In this document: in pieces, positions 9,270-19,221 of the stretch | Position numbering within the stretch: the stretch's first letter is position 1 | Layout: every line of letters begins with the position of its first letter | Assembly (NCBI GenBank): GCA_910575075.1 | Contig: CAJTCY010000007.1 | Coordinates: 116,997-180,996, forward strand | DNA length: 64,000 bases | Source: Lachnospiraceae bacterium | GTDB taxonomy: Bacteria; Bacillota; Clostridia; Lachnospirales; Lachnospiraceae | Direction: 5' to 3' | Notes under the pieces: generated by a model | What the model was told of the DNA's origin: nothing | The model's database searches: none | What the model saw: only the letters and a program-made list of their open reading frames with translations | Made by a program: the position numbers and the translations under genes

Positions 9270-12200
9270 TTATTTCATTTTATAATTCTTTGTCTTCGCT
9301 TTCTTCAAAAGCTTCTTATAGTATGTTTTCTTAGATTTCTTCACCTGGAACACAGCATTTTTCTTAATACTCTTAAACGCATTCTTGCCGATGGTCTTGA
9401 GCGCCGTGCCGCTGAACTTAATCTTTGCAAGTTTCTTTGCTCCGCTGAAAGCTTCGCTTCCAATGCTCTTTACGTTCTTACCAATGGTAACGCTCTTAAG
9501 CTTCGTCTGCTTGCGGAACGCTTTTTTATTCACTGCCGTTACCTTAAAGGTCATGCCATTATATTTTACCGTAGCCGGTATATTTATAGAAGCAAGCTTC
9601 TTGGAAGCTCCTGTAACCGCTACCTGTTTTACAGATGCCGTGCATTTGGTAACCTGGTATTTCAAATTCTTGTAAGTAAATGCTTTCTTCTTCATGGTAA
9701 ATACCACTTTCTTGCTGACGCCTTTAAATGCGTCCTTGCCAATGGTCTTCACGGATGCTCCCTGGAAGGTCACCTTCGTGAGATTCTTACAATTATAGAA
9801 TGCCTTGGCTCCGATACTGGTAATGTTTGCGCCGATTACCACGCTCTTTAAGCCCTGCTGGTTTGCAAAGGCTGAATCAGCAATTGCAGTTACCTTAAAG
9901 GTCTCATTTTTATATGTCACTGTAGCTGGTATGGTTACACTTGTAAGCTGTTTGTTCGTTCCTGTCACCGTCACAACCTTATCTTTACCATAAGCAGTCA
10001 CTTTGAACGTCTGTCCGCTGTTGTCTGTAAAGGTTTCATTCAGGGCCGGTTTGCCGGGCGTCTGTGGATTGTCGGGTTCCTTTGGAATCGTATTCTCTGC
10101 CGCTGTCACTGACTGAGCCAGCTTTGCCAGAGCTGCTTCAATTTCTTCCTGGGTTGCGTCTTCTTTCGCCAGCACTGCTTTAGCTTCATTGATTGCCGTC
10201 TGCAGTTTTGCCTTTTCTGCCTCTGAAAGTTTTGCAAGAAGCTTCTCGGCCTCTGCAATTTTATCATTCATCTGGCCAATATATGGTTTCTCGGCCTCTT
10301 TGACTGCTGTCTCCAGTTTCGTCAGAGCTTCTCCCAGCTGTGCGTCTGTTGCTCCTGCCTGGTTCAGCACCGCCTTGGCTGCATTTACTGCTGTCTGCAG
10401 TCTATCCTTTCCGGACCCTGTTAAGCTGGCAAGAAGTTTCTCTGCTTTGCCGATTTTTACAGCCAGTTTATCTTTGACAGGCATCTCCGCAAACTCATAA
10501 TAATCAACGTTCATAATATTTTCCGTTTCAGATCCGCGAAATACCAGGAATACGTTTTTCGTTCCAGTGATATTGTCCAATTCGCACTCGATTAATTTAT
10601 AAGTATCTTCTCCTCCCGTTGCTGGAACATCTACCGTGCCAGCCAGTGTTCCTTCCGGACTGTCCAGACGTACTTCGATTTTTCCTCCCTTAGCGGACGC
10701 CGCATTTACTTTGAATCCTACGGCTCCATATTCTCCGAAGTTCAACTGTGCTACAGAAGTCCAGTCTTTATCCTGAAGATCTGTCAGCGCCGTATTATAA
10801 TCCTCATACAGTTTGCCAGGCTCTTGACAAGGCGCCACTTTCACACCTGCGTTCCAGGCAATGGTCTCTGCGTCGATTCTCTCATAAGGATTCATCTCGT
10901 GAAGCTGCGGAATGCCTGCATAAGTTCCCTTGATATCCTTAATGGTACCGTCTGCTCTCATCTCAATCTTATCAATATGCGTGGAACGGTAGCCTTTGTC
11001 CTTGCCCTCTGCCTTAGACACGGTCTGTGCATGATAAATAAAATAGCTCTCTCCTTCAAATACGAAGGTTGCATGATGGTTATTGCCGCCGGTGCCGAAC
11101 CATACGCTCGGATTACTGAATATCTCGCCTGCGTAAGTAAACGGTCCCATCGGATCATCGCTGACCATGTAGCAGATGGTTCCTGTTCCCGGATAGCCAT
11201 CCTTATTGGCAGGCGTAAAGTTTGAGCAATAGGAATAGTAATACTTACCATTATATTTGAAAATACCGCTGTCCTCAAACATACAGGGTGCGTCAATCAT
11301 TTTTGACTCGCGGTTTTCAATCTGAACCATGTCGTCGGTCAATTTGGCAACTCTCGCGGTTTGTGGATTCAGGTTCTGCCCATCTGGAACACCGCCGCCA
11401 AAATAGATATATCCACTTCCGTCATCGTCTACCAATACTGCCGGGTCAAAGCACCATACGACACCCTCGCATTCCGGATAGCCGTAAGTCAGTAATGCTT
11501 TCCCATTAGGATCTTTCCAGGGACCTAAGGGGCTTTCGCCTTCCAGCACACCAATTCCAGAACCGCCGTTTGCAAAATAGAGGAAGAATTTCTCCTTGCC
11601 GTCAATAGTCTTATGCGCAATTGCCGGAGCCCAGGAATTTGTTGCCCATTTCGCTGCGCCGTTGGGACCTGCTACCGCAATCTCTCCGTGATCCGTCCAG
11701 TTCATCAGGTCAGAAGATGAGACAACTCGCAAAGTATTGATATAACTAAAATCATTGTCCAGCAGTTTTCCGTTCTCATCATACTGATAAGCGTCTGCCG
11801 TCATGTATACATAAACTCTTCCGTCGTATTCCATGGCATAAGGGTCTGCACCAAATGCCTGTGTGAAAATAGGATTTCCATAACCAAGTTTCTTAGCGAT
11901 TGCCTCTGTATTCACATGTTTGAGCAATACAGACGCCAGACAATTTGTCACATCATATTCTGCCGCTCCCTTGTCAATGTTGATATAGTCAGCCTTAATT
12001 TCCACATTTTTATCTGCTTCCGCATAATTATTAACTTTCAGTTTTATGGTTGCAAACAATTTGTCTGCCGCCGCAAAGGAAACGTCGCTTCCCTTAACTG
12101 TCAGGAACAATCTGCTGCCTTCTACCTTGTAGCTTGCCTGTCCTTTGATCGCTGCAGTATTGAAAACTATATCATCCACGCTCATAATGCCAGGGATGGA

Positions 12201-15200
12201 AACAGATGCTTCCAGGCTGGTATGGTTTCCTGCCTTCAATTCATCCAGGTTCAGTTTCACTTCACACTCGCCGCCCACGACGCCGCTTACTTCCGGCGTT
12301 GCTGTCATAGCTGCGTTCAATGCGCCGGCTGGCTGCTCCGTTCCTGTAATTTTATCAGAAACCTTAAAGTAATCTACATCCACATAACCGCCGGACTTGA
12401 CCGTTGTATAGTTAAAAATGGCAAACTTGCTTCCCATGAAGTGAACCAGCTCGTAACTCATTTTCATAGGCTCGCCCAGTTTGTTCCAGGTCTTTCCATC
12501 AAAACTGTAATAGAAAGTTACCGTATCTTTGTCTGAGCCGTCTGCATTTCCTGCATAGTTAAAATCTTCTTTCAAATATACAATATTGCTCTCGCAGTCT
12601 ACGCTTTCTTTTTCAACAGGATTATCTTTCTCTGCTTTGCTGTTGCCAGACGCGTCTACCATTACAAGCTTCGTGGTTCCCTCTGTCTTTTTAGCTGCAA
12701 TATATCCGTAATTGTATGATAAGGACGCTAATCCTGCTACATCTCCGTCCTTCATATTGCTGACGTCCATGCGGATCATTCCAGAACATACAGGTCCGAA
12801 GGTTCTCTGTGTCAGTGTATTCCTTGCATTCAGCAGGCTGCCTGCCTTGCTTCCGGTTTTCAGCCTCAGCCAGCCTTCACGCTCCGTCAAAGACCAGTTA
12901 TTGTTGTTAGGGTTATGGTTCCACTGCCATACCAGATCCAAATTAGAACCGTTATAATCATGTTCTCCCGGTTCTGCAGGTTCACCCTCTTTTACCTGTT
13001 CCTCCATTACCACATTGTCTATATAGAAATCCATCGTGGCTCCGCCCGGGGTATTGAAATACATTTCATGTGAATCCCCAGCGTCATCCGGCATCTTCCA
13101 GGTACCTGTAATCTTGGTCCATTCACCTGACTTTGCAGTTACATTTGCCATCTGGCGGTACTTATCGTCGCCGTCCTTTACATTTTCCTTCATTGTTATG
13201 GCAAACTGCTGCTGCGCCGGCTCCGCATCATCATATTTTACATAAGCAGAAATCGTATACGTGTTGCCAGGCGTCAATCTGCCTGTGAAATTCACAGACG
13301 GTCCCTGCCAGTCTGCGGTACGTCCGCTTACTTTCAGGCTGCTGTTGTCATCATAACCAGTTTCCGCCACTTCCAGAGTCTCAACCTTGCCGAAGGATAC
13401 CCATTCTCCGAGGCCATTCTTGAAGGATCCGTCGGAAATCATATTATTGCTGGGCGCTTTCACAGAAAAATCATCCAGATAATAGCTCATCAGGTCGTTG
13501 ACAGGATCCTGTTCTGCCGTCCATCCTGTCTCTATAAAAATATGTACGTTTTCTGGATCAAAAGTAAACTCATCACTCTTATCACGCGGAATATAAGTGC
13601 CGCTGAACTCTACCCATTCTCCTTTTTTACCTTTGATGGTTACAAGATTCTGGCGGTAGTTATAATTCGGTCCATGCTGGAGGGAAACAAGAAAGTCTTT
13701 CGTAGCTGGTCCCTCCGTATATTTCAGTTTTCCGGAAATCGTATAGGTCTTGCCCTTGCTCATCTTGCCGCTTAAATTATAGCAGGCTCCGGTTCCGGTT
13801 CCCGTACGCTCAGATACATACAGACTGTACTGACCGCCGGCTTTTTCCGTATCTACTGCTTCCAGCTTGCCGCCTTTTTCTCCCGGCGTGATTTCCCAGC
13901 CCTCTGCAGTTCCCGTCTCAAAATCTCCATTGGCAATCAGTTCGATACCAGAAGGATCTTCGTCTCCGCCGCCCGGATTTTCTTCACTTCCCACCGGCTT
14001 CTCATAGGTAATAGAAATATCATCCAGATAATAGTCCATACCATACTGCTCTGGATTCTCAGCCGTGGTCGTGTCATTTGCATATGCGGAATCTTCTATA
14101 AAGAAATAATTCTTATCGGTGCCGAATGCAAAATTTCCATTATCGGCTGCCGTATACGTCAGTTCAAACTCTTTCCAAACGCCTTTTTGCAGATCTATCT
14201 TCCCTGCTGCCGGACGATATTGGTAATCCGGTCCATTTTGGAATCTCACCGTAAAATTCTTCGTATCCGGCCCAGTCATGTACTTCATTTTTCCTTTGAT
14301 CGTATAGGTAGTTCCCTTTTTCAGCTTGCCTGTAAGGTCATACATTGCGCTGGAAGAAGAATTCTTTCTGTTTTTAACCCGCAGGACTTTACCGTTATTC
14401 ACTCCATCATCTGCAGATACTACCTCGATTTCTCCCTTTTCAAATCCAACCCAGCCTTCGTCTCCTGACTCGAAATCTCCGTTCTGCACAAGCTCTACGA
14501 TCTCCATCTCTGGTGTTTCTGCCTCTGCATTATATGTCTTCGCTGTGTCGGTATCCGTCTGCTCTGCCTCAAATACTCTGTGCTCTGCATCGTTGTAGAA
14601 ATCATCCGATTTTACCAGAGTTTTTCCATCACTTCCCACAACCGGGAGAGACATGGTCGCTTCTACGGTCTTGCCATCGCCGTCCTTGCCCAGCATTGGC
14701 CAGCCGTCTTTCCAGGTACAGTCTGTCAATACCGGGGTACGTCCGATCGCTCCATGGTCCTGGAACATAAAGCCGTACCATTTTCCATCGGGAGTATCAA
14801 TCACTGCGCCCTGCGCCACACCGGCATTCACGCCGTTATTTGCAAAATTTGATTCTAAAATAATCTTGCCTTCCCAGTCTCCTTCCGGGAATGTCTTGCT
14901 TCTGTGGCAGATTTCCGTACGGGGCTTTCCTGCCGGCCAGCTGATATTAAACACATAGTAATAACCGTCTTTTTTCATAATATGTGTTCCTTCACACAGC
15001 AGCCCTTCGGTAAAGTGAGTCTCCCCTTCGTCCTTGGTCACATCAAATAATACTTTCTCTGATTCTTTATTGACTGTTTTCAGATCCTCTGACAGCTCTG
15101 CACACTTAATGGCTCCGCCGCCATAGAGCACATACGCTTTGCCATCGTCGTCAAAAAACAGCGACATATCATGAAACGCACCGTTCAAAGTGGTCTTAGT

Positions 15201-15668
15201 CCAGGCGCCCCGCTCAATATCATTCGTGGAATAGATATACGCTTTGCCTGTGGTGTTGCTGTTAAAAGCTACATAGTACGTATCATTATGATATTTCAGG
15301 CTTGCTGCCCACTGGCCGTTTCCATACATATCCTCGCCATTTCTCAGATTCATGGCGTCTGTATCGCCCAAGATATCATATACATAGTTGACAATTTCCC
15401 AATTTACCAAATCTGTCGATTTCATAATCGGGCATCCTGGGGATAAATGCATGGTCGTGCTGACCATATAATACGCATCCCCTACACGTATCATGTCGAT
15501 ATCCGGTACATCTGCATAAATCATCGGATTATCGAAAGTTCCATCATCATTGGCTGATGATGAGGTTACGGCTGCCTGTGATTCTGCCGGAAGCATGGTG
15601 ATAACCATGGCTGCTGACAAAATTACGGAACAGACACGTTTCCATCCGTTTTTCAGTGCTTTCCTCAC
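9270..15668 (-). CDS. giant secreted double-GH43 glycosidase, paralog of the downstream gene
   Basis: A 2133-residue secreted enzyme with the same plan as its neighbour at 1014-8915. The GTG at 15668 follows AAAGGAG at 7-base spacing. Order: signal peptide; N-terminal GH43 domain (YADVPDIDMI, MSLFFDDDGKAY, CEGTHIMKK); three CBM4/9-like modules (NGDFE, NGDFE and DGSFK starts); GH43 beta-sandwich; cohesin-like domain; second GH43 (ADPYAMEYDG, CFDPAVLVDDDG, FEDSGIFKYNG); an uninterrupted CBM6-like module ending NIMNVDYYEF; only two FIVAR repeats; a BspA-type LRR_5 domain ending in a Lys-rich tail. The N-terminal catalytic domains of the two proteins are very similar, so the pair is a tandem duplication; the module between residues ~770 and 880 has diverged most, which may shift glycan specificity. 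Probable arabinofuranosidase/xylosidase by family. No sortase motif is seen; the LRR/FIVAR tail may hold it at the surface. Confidence 0.9.
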   Translation of the reverse strand: MRKALKNGWKRVCSVILSAAMVITMLPAESQAAVTSSSANDDGTFDNPMIYADVPDIDMIRVGDAYYMVSTTMHLSPGCPIMKSTDLVNWEIVNYVYDILGDTDAMNLRNGEDMYGNGQWAASLKYHNDTYYVAFNSNTTGKAYIYSTNDIERGAWTKTTLNGAFHDMSLFFDDDGKAYVLYGGGAIKCAELSEDLKTVNKESEKVLFDVTKDEGETHFTEGLLCEGTHIMKKDGYYYVFNISWPAGKPRTEICHRSKTFPEGDWEGKIILESNFANNGVNAGVAQGAVIDTPDGKWYGFMFQDHGAIGRTPVLTDCTWKDGWPMLGKDGDGKTVEATMSLPVVGSDGKTLVKSDDFYNDAEHRVFEAEQTDTDTAKTYNAEAETPEMEIVELVQNGDFESGDEGWVGFEKGEIEVVSADDGVNNGKVLRVKNRKNSSSSAMYDLTGKLKKGTTYTIKGKMKYMTGPDTKNFTVRFQNGPDYQYRPAAGKIDLQKGVWKEFELTYTAADNGNFAFGTDKNYFFIEDSAYANDTTTAENPEQYGMDYYLDDISITYEKPVGSEENPGGGDEDPSGIELIANGDFETGTAEGWEITPGEKGGKLEAVDTEKAGGQYSLYVSERTGTGTGACYNLSGKMSKGKTYTISGKLKYTEGPATKDFLVSLQHGPNYNYRQNLVTIKGKKGEWVEFSGTYIPRDKSDEFTFDPENVHIFIETGWTAEQDPVNDLMSYYLDDFSVKAPSNNMISDGSFKNGLGEWVSFGKVETLEVAETGYDDNSSLKVSGRTADWQGPSVNFTGRLTPGNTYTISAYVKYDDAEPAQQQFAITMKENVKDGDDKYRQMANVTAKSGEWTKITGTWKMPDDAGDSHEMYFNTPGGATMDFYIDNVVMEEQVKEGEPAEPGEHDYNGSNLDLVWQWNHNPNNNNWSLTEREGWLRLKTGSKAGSLLNARNTLTQRTFGPVCSGMIRMDVSNMKDGDVAGLASLSYNYGYIAAKKTEGTTKLVMVDASGNSKAEKDNPVEKESVDCESNIVYLKEDFNYAGNADGSDKDTVTFYYSFDGKTWNKLGEPMKMSYELVHFMGSKFAIFNYTTVKSGGYVDVDYFKVSDKITGTEQPAGALNAAMTATPEVSGVVGGECEVKLNLDELKAGNHTSLEASVSIPGIMSVDDIVFNTAAIKGQASYKVEGSRLFLTVKGSDVSFAAADKLFATIKLKVNNYAEADKNVEIKADYINIDKGAAEYDVTNCLASVLLKHVNTEAIAKKLGYGNPIFTQAFGADPYAMEYDGRVYVYMTADAYQYDENGKLLDNDFSYINTLRVVSSSDLMNWTDHGEIAVAGPNGAAKWATNSWAPAIAHKTIDGKEKFFLYFANGGSGIGVLEGESPLGPWKDPNGKALLTYGYPECEGVVWCFDPAVLVDDDGSGYIYFGGGVPDGQNLNPQTARVAKLTDDMVQIENRESKMIDAPCMFEDSGIFKYNGKYYYSYCSNFTPANKDGYPGTGTICYMVSDDPMGPFTYAGEIFSNPSVWFGTGGNNHHATFVFEGESYFIYHAQTVSKAEGKDKGYRSTHIDKIEMRADGTIKDIKGTYAGIPQLHEMNPYERIDAETIAWNAGVKVAPCQEPGKLYEDYNTALTDLQDKDWTSVAQLNFGEYGAVGFKVNAASAKGGKIEVRLDSPEGTLAGTVDVPATGGEDTYKLIECELDNITGTKNVFLVFRGSETENIMNVDYYEFAEMPVKDKLAVKIGKAEKLLASLTGSGKDRLQTAVNAAKAVLNQAGATDAQLGEALTKLETAVKEAEKPYIGQMNDKIAEAEKLLAKLSEAEKAKLQTAINEAKAVLAKEDATQEEIEAALAKLAQSVTAAENTIPKEPDNPQTPGKPALNETFTDNSGQTFKVTAYGKDKVVTVTGTNKQLTSVTIPATVTYKNETFKVTAIADSAFANQQGLKSVVIGANITSIGAKAFYNCKNLTKVTFQGASVKTIGKDAFKGVSKKVVFTMKKKAFTYKNLKYQVTKCTASVKQVAVTGASKKLASINIPATVKYNGMTFKVTAVNKKAFRKQTKLKSVTIGKNVKSIGSEAFSGAKKLAKIKFSGTALKTIGKNAFKSIKKNAVFQVKKSKKTYYKKLLKKAKTKNYKMK

Positions 15669-15744
15669 AATAAATCTCCTTTCTTTTAAGGGGAAGGCAT
15701 TGGAAATATTCCGGAACGGAATATCCACAAGCCTTCTGGGTTAT

Positions 15745-15812
15745 ATAAATGTAATATCATTTTTGCACATTAGAGCTTATTTTTCATCCCCAGAAACTAT
15801 AGGAAATGCACA
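15745..15812 (-). promoter_or_regulatory. conserved upstream block of the second GH43 gene
   Basis: Counterpart of 8995-9062. The 35 bases at 15778-15812 match 9027-9062 with a single clear substitution, and the adjacent AATGTAATAT…TTTTTGCA…ATTA portion is also kept. On the minus strand a weak -10 (TCTAAT) follows the block. The 5' leader after it is not conserved, so the block itself is probably the regulated promoter or operator. Confidence 0.5.
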
Positions 15813-15894
15813 ACAAAACCTTATTTATATTTAGTTTTTTATACTTTTTCTAATAAATTGACAACATGTTTCCTCTTGTGCGAAGTGCGGATTT

Positions 15895-15937
15895 GTCCTA
15901 AGGGGTAACGTGCCTGCACGGGGGGGTTCCTTAGGAC
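15895..15937. other. hairpin of unknown role
   Basis: GTCCTAAGG (15895-15903) pairs perfectly with CCTTAGGAC (15929-15937), and CGTGC (15909-15913) with GCACG (15916-15920) in the apex beside a run of seven G. It is not followed by a T-run in the minus direction (TTTGTCC is on the outer side), so a terminator role is uncertain. Confidence 0.4.
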
Positions 15938-16007
15938 GGTTAAGTTTCGTTTTTTTATTCTATCGGAAAGTACTTTCACACTTTAACGTGACATTTTTTC
16001 TTATAAA

Positions 16008-16094
16008 GATTCAGGTACCAAAAGGTGGTGAAATAAAATGAAACTGGCAAATTGCCAATAAGCATTTATAATACCACCTTTTGACACCTGAATC
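16008..16094. repeat. palindromic repeat element, family B, complete copy
   Basis: Arms at 16008-16029 and 16073-16094 pair over 22 bases with two mismatches (core CCAAAAGGTGGT / ACCACCTTTTG). The centre has a second small hairpin, GGCAA-A-TTGCC. A half copy lies at 63425-63470. It sits between two genes on the same strand and does not look like a normal terminator, so it is probably a small mobile palindrome. Confidence 0.6.
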
Positions 16095-16103
16095 CTACAA
16101 GAC

Positions 16104-16133
16104 AAAAAAGAGACTGTCAAAATTCAGACAGCC
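16104..16133 (-). terminator. Rho-independent terminator of the GH13 gene
   Basis: GACTGTC (16112-16118) pairs with GACAGCC (16127-16133, one G-U pair). On the minus strand the stem is followed by TCTTTTTTG. It lies about 35 bases past the GH13 stop. Confidence 0.7.
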
Positions 16134-16166
16134 CCATCCATTTTATATTACTTTTAAATTCTGCAA

Positions 16167-17798
16167 TTATTTTTTCAGATAATAAATCCTCGCCTCATAA
16201 GGCTGATACGTACATTCCATTTCGATTGATTGATAATTGCCGTACAGCAGGTTCATTTCTCTCCAGTTTTCTTCTAACGGACAGTCACAGGTTTTCCCGT
16301 AAAAATTACAGATCACGAAAATCTTTTCCTGCTGGTTTTCCCTTGTGTACGCAAAAAACTCAGGGTCATTTTCCAGAAGCAGTTCAAACGCCCCGTCCGC
16401 AAAGACCTCATACGTTTTGCGCAGCTGAATCAATGTTTTATAACAGGCAAAGACGGAATCCGGGTCTTTTAACTGCTGCTTTGCATTGATTTCCGTATAA
16501 TTAGGATTCACTTTTATCCACGGCGTACCCTCTGTAAAACCGGCGCTGGCCGTACTGTCCCACTGCATAGGAGTACGGGCGTTATCACGGCTTTTGGCAT
16601 AAATAGAAGCCATGATATCACATTCTTTATAACCTTTTTCCTGGCGCTCCTGATACATATTCAAGGTCTCTATATCACGGTACTCTTCTATCGGATAGGC
16701 CACATTCGTCATCCCCAGTTCTTCTCCCTGGTAAATATAAGGCGTGCCCTGCATCCCGTGTAATAACACTGCCAGCATTTTTGCTGACTCTGTTCTGTAT
16801 TCCTTGTCGTCGCCCCAGCGCGACACAATACGAGGCAGGTCGTGATTGTCCCAGAACAGGCTGTTCCAGCCGCATTGATACAATTCCTTCTGCCAGCGCG
16901 CCAGTACCTGTTTCAATTTTAAAAATGGCAGAGGCGCCAGATCCCATTTTTCTTTTCCTTCCTGCTGATCCAGTTCGATATGTTCAAACTGGAAAACCAT
17001 GGAAAACTCGCTGCCATCTGGATTGCTGTACAGCTTCGCGATTTCCGGCGTGGCTCCCCAGGCTTCCCCCACCGTAATCAATTCCGCTTTCTGGAACGTC
17101 TCTCTGCTCATTTCCCGGATAAATTCATGAAGCCTTGGACCATTATCTGTAATTTTTTTATCCGGTTCTTTGGCAATTCTGTCTATTACATCCAGACGGA
17201 ATCCCCCGATTCCTTTGTCAATCCACCAATTTATCATCTGATAAATTTCCTGGCGGACCTTAGGATTTTCCCAGTTCAAATCAGGCTGTTTGACGGAAAA
17301 CTGATGGAAATAATATTGTCCCAGTTCCGGAACCCATTCCCATGCAGAGCCGCCAAAACATCCGCGCAAATCGTTGGGCGGCGTCCCTTCCTCTCCGTCC
17401 CGCCAGACATAGTAATCATGATATGGATTTTCCCGGCTCTTTTTCGCCTCTTTGAACCAGCGGTGCTCATCGGAAGAGTGATTCAATACCAGATCCATGA
17501 TAATTCTTATGTTGTGCTTCTTTGCCTCCTGAATCAGTGTTTCCATATCCTCCAAAGTTCCAAATATCGGATCAATATCCTGATAATCAGATATATCATA
17601 TCCATTGTCATCCTGGGGAGACTGATAGACCGGAGACAGCCAGACTGCATCAATGCCCAATTCCTGCAGATAGTCCAATCTCTGTATAATCCCCTTCAAA
17701 TCCCCGATTCCATCCCCATTGCTGTCCTGAAAGCTTCTGGGATAAATCTGGTATATCACAGCTTTCTTCCACCAATCCCGGTTCCTCTCTTCGCTCAT
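16167..17798 (-). CDS. GH13 alpha-glucosidase (oligo-1,6-glucosidase type)
   Basis: A 543-residue cytoplasmic GH13 enzyme without signal peptide; usual family length is about 550-560. The ATG at 17798 (MSEERNRDWW) lies 8 bases after AGGAGG; upstream in-frame starts are not supported. Seen motifs: the Ca-site loop DSNGDGIGDLKGI, region I DLVLNHSSDEHRWF, nucleophile Asp in FRLDVIDR (~residue 201), acid/base Glu in TVGEAWG (~244), third Asp in WDNHDLPR (~318), and the QPDLNWENP sequence typical of subfamily 31. Val after the nucleophile is associated in this family with alpha-1,6 (isomaltose-type) rather than alpha-1,4 preference, so isomalto-oligosaccharide or panose hydrolysis is likely; substrate is inferred. 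It follows the MATE gene by 41 bases and may be co-transcribed with it. Confidence 0.9.
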   Translation of the reverse strand: MSEERNRDWWKKAVIYQIYPRSFQDSNGDGIGDLKGIIQRLDYLQELGIDAVWLSPVYQSPQDDNGYDISDYQDIDPIFGTLEDMETLIQEAKKHNIRIIMDLVLNHSSDEHRWFKEAKKSRENPYHDYYVWRDGEEGTPPNDLRGCFGGSAWEWVPELGQYYFHQFSVKQPDLNWENPKVRQEIYQMINWWIDKGIGGFRLDVIDRIAKEPDKKITDNGPRLHEFIREMSRETFQKAELITVGEAWGATPEIAKLYSNPDGSEFSMVFQFEHIELDQQEGKEKWDLAPLPFLKLKQVLARWQKELYQCGWNSLFWDNHDLPRIVSRWGDDKEYRTESAKMLAVLLHGMQGTPYIYQGEELGMTNVAYPIEEYRDIETLNMYQERQEKGYKECDIMASIYAKSRDNARTPMQWDSTASAGFTEGTPWIKVNPNYTEINAKQQLKDPDSVFACYKTLIQLRKTYEVFADGAFELLLENDPEFFAYTRENQQEKIFVICNFYGKTCDCPLEENWREMNLLYGNYQSIEMECTYQPYEARIYYLKK

Positions 17799-17839
17799 AG
17801 CCATTTCCTCCTGAACATGTAATCTTATTTTCGTTTCTT

Positions 17840-19192
17840 TTACCCCAGTTCCCTGGTAATATCTTTGAGCCATCCAAATTTCTTATAATGGACATACACC
17901 ACTGGAATTTTCCAGAATTCATCCAGACATAAAATAAAGTACACTGCCATAGGCGGCAGCTTCCACACAAACGCGCTTAAGAAGCCCAAAGGCACGCTGA
18001 CAAACCACATGACAATAATATCGCATATCATGCCGAACCTGGAATCTCCTCCTGCACGGAAAATCCCTGCGATCAGCAAGGTATTCATTGCCTGCCCCAC
18101 CACATAATAGGCGCTGATCCACAGCATAAAGTCCAAATAACCTGCCGCCCGCTCTGTCAGGGAAAAACACAGAAATACCACTGGACGCAGCAGCAGAATC
18201 ACCACGCCCGTCGCAATTCCTATGGCGAGGGTTACCTGACAGGATTTTTTAGCGTCCCGCTTGGCCTCTTCCAATTTGCCCTCGCCGATCTTAATACCCA
18301 GAAGCACAGAGGCCCCCGAACCAAGGGCAAAACACAAAATGGTACACAAATTCCGGACCGTAGTGGCCACAGAACTTGCCGCCACCACATCTGCATTCAT
18401 ATGCCCCATAATAATAGAATAGGTGGAAAATGCAAAGGTCCAGGCAAAATCATTGATCAATGCGGGCACAGAATATTTGCAGAAATCGGCAAATAACAGC
18501 TTATGCCTGCCAAACATAATTTTCAAATCCAAGCGGAATAGTTTGCCCCGCACTGCATCCGCAAGGCACAGAGCCAGCTCTGTCACACGTGCTGCCGTTG
18601 TGCCGATGGCGACGCCGATAACTCCCAGCCTGGGCGCTCCGCCGATACCGAAAATAAACACTGCATTCAAGATAACATTCAGAACCAACGCAATGGAGCT
18701 GATTACCGTACTCAACTGAGCGCGTTCCATACTCCGCAGGGTACAATGATAGACCTGGGAAAAGCTCATGCACACATAAGACACACCTACAATAGACAGA
18801 TAGGAAGCGCCAATAGCAACCAAAGTCTCATCATTGGTATAAATCCGCATCAATGTCTCCGGCATGACCACGGCTCCCAACGCCAGAATAAATGTAATGG
18901 CGAAGGCAATCTTGGTGGCAATTCCCATAACTGCCTGAATAGAATTGGTATCCTTCTTCCCCCAATACTGAGAGGCAAGCATGACAACTCCAGAAGAAAT
19001 GCCGAAGAAAAATCCCGACAAAAGAAACTGAAACTGGTTGGCTAAAGATACTGCCGACAATTCTGTCTGTCCTACATATCCCAGCATAAATACGTCTGCG
19101 GAATTCACCGCATTCGTGATAAAATTCTGTATGGTAATTGGAATAACTAATGACGCCAATGAACGGTAAAATGCTTTGTTTTCTGCTTTCAT
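17840..19192 (-). CDS. MATE family multidrug/metabolite exporter
   Basis: A 450-residue integral membrane protein with about 12 hydrophobic helices. The N-terminal half has the family pattern (LASLVIPITIQNFI, ADVFMLGYVG, LSAVSLANQ) and the second half repeats it (VPALINDFAWTFAF, NADVVAASSVATTVR). The ATG at 19192 is preceded by AAAGGA at suitable spacing; an upstream TTG is not needed. Family knowledge: MATE proteins export cationic compounds using Na+ or H+ gradients; the substrate here cannot be told. It lies between ychF and the GH13 gene on the same strand. A stem-loop at 19222-19256 separates it from ychF, so its expression may be partly independent. Confidence 0.9.
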   Translation of the reverse strand: MKAENKAFYRSLASLVIPITIQNFITNAVNSADVFMLGYVGQTELSAVSLANQFQFLLSGFFFGISSGVVMLASQYWGKKDTNSIQAVMGIATKIAFAITFILALGAVVMPETLMRIYTNDETLVAIGASYLSIVGVSYVCMSFSQVYHCTLRSMERAQLSTVISSIALVLNVILNAVFIFGIGGAPRLGVIGVAIGTTAARVTELALCLADAVRGKLFRLDLKIMFGRHKLLFADFCKYSVPALINDFAWTFAFSTYSIIMGHMNADVVAASSVATTVRNLCTILCFALGSGASVLLGIKIGEGKLEEAKRDAKKSCQVTLAIGIATGVVILLLRPVVFLCFSLTERAAGYLDFMLWISAYYVVGQAMNTLLIAGIFRAGGDSRFGMICDIIVMWFVSVPLGFLSAFVWKLPPMAVYFILCLDEFWKIPVVYVHYKKFGWLKDITRELG

Positions 19193-19221
19193 TCTATACA
19201 ATTCCTTTCTGTAAAGAGTTC

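Larger units (their letters stand above)
15669..16166. other. non-coding region between GH43 and GH13 genes
   Basis: No gene of credible length. In order it holds the GH43 upstream block (15745-15812), a hairpin (15895-15937), a 22-bp-arm palindrome (16008-16094) and the GH13 terminator (16104-16133), each listed separately. Confidence 0.7.

Noticed and set aside
16008..16094. CRISPR array
   Set aside because: The repeats are inverted palindromes without regularly spaced direct repeats and no cas genes are present.
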